A stretch of 64,000 bases of DNA from Lepidonotus clava (lineage: Eukaryota > Annelida > Polychaeta > Phyllodocida > Polynoidae), in the NCBI GenBank assembly GCA_936440205.1, contig OW387139.1, forward strand, positions 34,746,378-34,810,377, read 5' to 3'. The translations under genes were made by a program, and so were the position numbers. Every line of letters starts with the position of its first letter. The stretch's first letter is position 1. Of this stretch, positions 59,315-64,000 are shown one piece after another. Under the pieces are notes generated by a model that did not search any database, had not been told where the DNA came from, and was given only the letters and a program-made list of their open reading frames with translations.

Positions 59315-61040
59315 AATAACCAGATTAGCATATCCTCATGACGACTGGATTGATCCCTATCTAAGAATCCCTCACCAATAAATCTTTTACCGGCATACCA
59401 AATGTATTGTTTCTATGGTAAACTGTTTCCTTGTCATCAATCACGTTTAAGCAAACTGAAGCATCTTTGAATAAAATACGCTTTTATCATTCATTCTTTA
59501 ACAAATCAATTTAGAGAAATCATTTTTCGTGGTCTCTCGGGGTCTTCCGCTACATGACCTATAATTATATATTCCATATGATTTTGCTTACATTAATACT
59601 TATTTCATCACTCATATATGTCCTAGATCTATTTTGTTTACATGTCTAGGCCTACCTTTCTGGTCATGTTCAGTTAAATTTGTTTCAACAGATGCCTTCG
59701 TCTCGGAAATATATAGTCTTTATGAAAGCAATCTTGATATTTATGTGTGATGCTGACATAATGTACCATCGATATTTTAATGAACAGAAATACAGGGTGC
59801 AGTATCCTCCCGTTTTGAAGATCAAATCCCTACCAAGAAAGGGAAGGGAGGGCGGGAGGGGGGGGGGGTGGTCCTGACTCTGGAAACGTCCTTCTCCCCC
59901 CCAATCTCATCTGATTTTACCTTTAGTAGCAACTAGCTTATATTCTATATCGAGGTCTGTCATCAGTGCTACACCCTGACAAATTGTCATGACGTCATAT
60001 GTTTTCTTTGATTGGGTGGGTTTTTTTCTGCTCTCTGTGGGGGTAGAGACATTGTTGAATGCTTAATGTATCCAAGTTCAAGGTTAACTAATCGATGATA
60101 CAATCCAGTAAACAAAACTTTAAACATGAGAATTCGAGTTTCCATCAAATAAAAGTCTATTATGATTAGTATGAGCTCTAGGCCCCCTTAGAAGACTTCA
60201 CAATAATATAATCTCTATGTTATATTATTATTGAACAGCGACTGGAGCCTATTGGCCAATAATTCAGAGAAGAGGCACTCTGTGCGGACATGTAAATTGC
60301 ACTGTCTTTGCTCTGCTGGTAAGTGTGGAACATAGAAATAAAATATCAAAATCCTTACACTCCATGGACATAATTGTTGTATCAAGTGTCTGTAGGCCCA
60401 AACTATTTGGAGCACGGAGCACCGCAGGCTATGGACCTGCGTGTCGCCAGTGGACTGTAAACTCACCTTTTTAGCAAACATGATTTTAAACGGTATCCTA
60501 ATACTTCCCTCAAAGGTTATCGAGTGCGCGACAGAATAAGACTTCAAGTAGACTGTGTATTTTTACAACTTCTTGGGAGGAAATAGGCCTATGTGGTATG
60601 TATCTCATCCCTACATGGGGCCATCCTCACCAGCGGCCACTCCCTCTATTTGACCACATTTACTATTGAAGAAATTTAATTGAATCCCACAGATATTTGC
60701 GACCATAGCTGACTTGATAAGAGGCGGAATATTTATAACACGCAGAATGAATTTGTTTTCATTCTTCTTGATCTTAATTGTATAGAGACGAACAGTTTTC
60801 ATTAAATAGGTCCTACGTATTTTCACTGAGTGGACGGTTGACATTTGCCTTCTGAGAAAGTTTGATAAAGATAAGATCATTATTAGAATTAAAAGACTTC
60901 CCGCTAGATTAACTATACTAGTAGGCGTAAAGGTAAGCTTCATTGCCACTTTCAATACCAGAGTACCCCACAAATCATAGTCCCAACGAGAGGCCAGATT
61001 CTAGATTCCAGACGCTGGTGACGTCACTGTTTATTTACCG
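59315..61040. other. Non-coding stretch with a G-quadruplex-like run
   Basis: At 59841-59868 there are five or more runs of three or more G (GGGAAGGGAGGGCGGGAGGG and on), able to form a G-quadruplex on the plus strand. Minus-strand frames at 60215-60547 and 60611-60973 (110 and 120 codons) show no recognisable domain. Confidence 0.4.
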
Positions 61041-61041
61041 G

Positions 61042-61096
61042 AGCATGCGCACGTAGACCACGCTACCTGCACCGAGTGACCTCTGACCTCTGACCC
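61042..61096. promoter_or_regulatory. NRF1-like site plus three half-sites at DR1 spacing
   Basis: GAGCATGCGCAC lies at 61041-61052. Then TGACCT (61077), TGACCT (61084) and TGACCC (61091) sit in series with single-C spacers, giving two overlapping DR1 elements read on the minus strand. The layout parallels the triplet at 27475 in opposite orientation. Confidence 0.5.
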
Positions 61097-62109
61097 CCGA
61101 GTTGGGATCATTGAGTAACGGGCTGACAGTTGGATCCTATTACCTCTGCCACAACACACTCAGGGTAGTAGTGGGGACCGTGGCCAGGCAGGGCCCAGCA
61201 AATTAGGGTTTGTGTTTACTCCAGGGAGTGGATAATGAGAAATGGAGGAATAGAGGTCAGCAGGGGGTAATACTAGCACTAATGAGTGGGTACACAGTAT
61301 CCATTGGGCACTAAAGCCTAACTACTTTTCATATTGCTTCTTGCAAGGTACATCCTAGTAACCAAATAAAATGATCTAGGTGTAGGTATAGGCTAACGAG
61401 GAAAATATAGATTTAAAAAGCCATCTTTTTATAAAAGGATAACCAATTAATAATAAAAGAGCATATGTTTATTCTGAACCTTTTATGATGCATTGACCTT
61501 ATGCTTAGATGAATTATTTGAAAATTACAATCGCAATTAAAACTTCAAATTGAAGTAATTGTCCAGTTACGACAACTGCCTTTCTTTTCTTGGTCATCGT
61601 TGCCATTGCTGCATCCCTACTCATGTATTCATCATTAATTGATGCACCCTGACCTGTCCACACTCACTCCCTAATCCTGATCCCAATCCTACTCACGGGG
61701 TCAGGGCAGGGGTCACCTCCAAAGGTCGGTGGGTCAGTGACCATGTTGATGAGTTGTGATGACCAGTTGTCCAGCACTAGCTCCCAGCTTGGTGAAGTTG
61801 GGGAAGGGGAGCGGAGTGATCAGTGGCAGTGGCCGGAGTCCCCAGTAGTCACTGACCAGTGTGCGGAGTGATGCCCAACGTTCTAGTTGCCCCCAGACAA
61901 AGTTCTTGTCATCTGTGAAGTCAGCCAGATTGTGATTTGTTTCATATCTATTACTTAAGGCAAGATGAGCTTGTTTGAAGATATTTGAATCCTATAAGTA
62001 ACATTCAAATTTCTTTATAATTATGGTTGTTTTGATATCAAATATAGTTGACCGAAATCTTAGATAAACCTAGTATTGTAAGATAACCATACAGCCTTTA
62101 GAGTTTCCT
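61097..62109. other. Non-coding stretch with GGTCA-rich patch
   Basis: Between about 61697 and 61745, GGGTCAGGG, GGGGTCACC, AAAGGTCGG and GGGTCAGTGACC crowd within 50 bp. No frame above 60 codons was noted. The remainder is AT-rich with nothing recognised. Confidence 0.35.
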
Positions 62110-62412
62110 GTTAAGAATAGGCAGTTTCTGGGTTTCGATCACCTGCTGTCCAACCCTTCAACCCGTGTCCAAAACAGGGTCATCAAAGGCTGGTGTGTGA
62201 TGCCCTTTCTTTGGGACATTGCTAATGAAAGATCCCTTGCCACATTTCGAAAAGAGTAGGATAATCATCTCAGTGGTGGGTTTCTCTTCATCATGGATCT
62301 GCCCACCCCAGACTGAATATGTCCAAACTCTTTCCTGTCCAAGACGGAAAACGTCCAAGTTGTTTTCACTGTGAAAATGACCTTAGATGTGTCATACCAT
62401 AAAAAACGGTAG
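62110..62412 (+). mobile_element. Decayed relative of the SINE at 24934
   Basis: It shares GGGTTTCGATCACCTGCTGT (compare GGGTTTTGATCCCCTGCTGT) and the 3' block GTGAAAATGACC followed by a TACCATAAAAAAC-type end. No target duplication or tail is evident, and the middle has diverged, so it is old. Confidence 0.5.
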
Positions 62413-62542
62413 GACATTTCAGTATTATAAAACATATTATTTCTAAATATATTTATGTGAGAACTAGTATAAGATTAAACACAATATATTCAAAATTAAC
62501 AAATACTAAAACTATACCCTTAAAGTGTCTAACTACCCTCAC

Positions 62543-62577
62543 AGGCTCCAGGTGGAGCCGCCTTCCACCTGGAGCCT
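62543..62577. repeat. Perfect 14-bp inverted repeat
   Basis: The arms AGGCTCCAGGTGGA and TCCACCTGGAGCCT are separated by 7 bp. It borders the 472-bp tandem repeat and shares its CCTGGAG wording. Confidence 0.85.
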
Positions 62578-62582
62578 GACCA

Positions 62583-63526
62583 ACCAATCAGAGACCTGGA
62601 GCCTGACCAACCAATCAGAGCCCTGGAGGCTCAACCAATCAGAGCCCTGGAGGCTCTGCAGAGGGAACTTTGGATGCTCCACACCGGGCAGTGGGGCTGG
62701 AGACACAGAGCTATGCACATGTAACTTTTCATGAGCTTTGGCATTAAGCCATGCTCTAACCTGTGACTGAAGAATTAATACAAGATCATCTACAAACTAC
62801 TCCTGCCTTCATCTTCATTACTCCCCTCAAACTACCACGAAACTTTAAAGTACTTCAGATGTCAGTAGAGCTTGAAACACCAACTACTCTGCCTCACTCA
62901 CTCTACTACTACTTACTTGCTACATTGATACGGTGATAAATAAGAGCTACCCTGTATTTGATACAGTTGTCACAGATTTTAAATAATGGAAACGTATATC
63001 AGTGTCAATATGGCAGCGGTATAAGTAAACCTATTTTTACTTGGTTGAAGACCCACCAATCAGAGACCTGGAGCCTGACCAACCAATCAGAGCCCTGGAG
63101 GCTCAACCAATCAGAGCCCTGGAGGCTCTGCAGAGGGAACTTTGGATGCTCCACACCGGGCAGTGGGGCTGGAGACACAGAGCTATGCACATGTAACTTT
63201 TCATGAGCTTTGGCATTAAGCCATGCTCTAACCTGTGACTGAAGAATTAATACAAGATCATCTACAAACTACTCCTGCCTTCATCTTCATTACTCCCCTC
63301 AAACTACCACGAAACTTTAAAGTACTTCAGATGTCAGTAGAGCTTGAAACACCAACTACTCTGCCTCACTCACTCTACTACTACTTACTTGCTACATTGA
63401 TACGGTGATAAATAAGAGCTACCCTGTATTTGATACAGTTGTCACAGATTTTAAATAATGGAAACGTATATCAGTGTCAATATGGCAGCGGTATAAGTAA
63501 ACCTATTTTTACTTGGTTGAAGACCC
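62583..63526. repeat. Two 472-bp tandem units with CCAAT-box arrays
   Basis: Units 62583-63054 and 63055-63526 are identical as far as I can read. Each opens with three ACCAATCAGAG words, each followed by a CCTGGAG block, so CCAATCAG (an NF-Y site) recurs about every 24-30 bp. A non-coding body follows, ending ACTTGGTTGAAGACCC. High identity means a recent duplication or ongoing homogenisation. It could be a young satellite, or tandem copies of an LTR-like end. No coding region accompanies it. Confidence 0.85.
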
Positions 63527-64000
63527 TACTTGCCACTTTTATCTCTTTATGCAGCAAACTGTCCATTGCAATTAATGCACGCCTTTCTGTCGAAATTCCT
63601 TCCACTTCACCACCTTCTTATTGCTCCTTTACATTTGGATCTTTCTTGTAATTGACAATATCTCCCTCAATTTTCGTAGTATGCACTCCAAGAATGTTTA
63701 GATATACATTTCTTTCTAACGGAACGTGTTTTTGAAGCCATCCTTATCATCACTAGTTATAATAGATGACTAAATCCAAATCTGATGAAATGAGGTCACT
63801 TTAGATGCTTTATAATTGTAAGCGGCCATATCCCTGCTCTCTGTCCACAAACCATGGATGTATATTATGCATACAGAAGTTGTTTCTGTTTATTTCTGTT
63901 TATTTCTCTGTAGGGCCTATTCAGCCATTTTGTTGTTAACCGTTTGAGGCAAACCTTTTCAAAATCAATGCCGTAAGTATAAAAATCAGCATCTTTTGTT
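63527..64000. other. AT-rich non-coding end of window
   Basis: I saw no gene, repeat or motif of note. Confidence 0.4.

Noticed and set aside
60611-60973. 120-codon minus-strand frame resembling a small membrane protein
   Set aside because: Hydrophobic patches occur, but there is no family resemblance; AT-rich DNA readily gives such frames.
62583-63526. Penelope-type terminal repeat with hammerhead ribozyme
   Set aside because: The 472-bp unit has a CTGAAGA word but no CTGATGA plus GAAA core in hammerhead order.

Overview
This window reads as intergenic or deep-intronic DNA from a marine invertebrate, most likely a mollusc or another lophotrochozoan. The base composition is AT-rich. Words such as acatgta and aggcctat recur. 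Simple repeats and small inverted-repeat DNA transposons (MITEs) are common. There is one SINE of a type well known in molluscs, with a gtaagaggcgac-type motif and an actcactcactca tail. The taxon is an inference. I recognise no host protein-coding exon, rRNA, tRNA or CRISPR array; nearly all open frames are short chance frames.

The outstanding element is an LTR retrotransposon at 771-5928. Its two 494-bp LTRs look identical and it is flanked by a 4-bp CATG target duplication, so it inserted recently. It carries one 509-codon Gag-like frame and no recognisable pol region, so it looks like a gag-only, non-autonomous element. Its GC-rich leader (about 1381-2220) keeps a 20-bp period over about 42 divergent units. 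Its 3' non-coding part holds a 75-79 bp array in which the same stem-loop recurs with a changing loop. Its LTRs carry a doubled 55-bp block with CACGTG palindromes.

The rest is a gene desert seeded with other mobile DNA. A PIF/Harbinger-like MITE lies at 14-656. A MITE of about 1 kb with TA duplication lies at 18801-19844. A GTCGCCCG-rich MITE lies at 20201-20569. Fold-back MITEs lie at 28521-28710 (with a relative at 34469-34571) and at 47304-47460. Three MITEs have TTAA duplications: 33441-33797, 47658-48005 (same family, opposite orientation) and 45679-46106, the last nested in a LINE 3' fragment. A direct repeat family lies at 37204-37458 and 56733-56991. A SINE with a 13-bp target duplication lies at 24934-25241, with a decayed relative near 62110-62412. 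Tandem arrays lie at 48060-49260, 54238-54593, 55487-55552 and 62583-63526.

Between repeats are GC-richer single-copy islands that look like regulatory DNA rather than exons. Several hold dense nuclear-receptor half-sites: an AGGTCA array with DR1 and DR4 spacing near 7951, three half-sites at 1-bp spacing at 27475 and again at 61077, and a DR5 plus two extended monomer sites at 38871-38925. RFX X-box-like motifs recur at 48614-49184 and 55405. CRE/E-box palindromes occur at 40061 and 59299. These are motif observations only; conservation and activity cannot be judged from one sequence.
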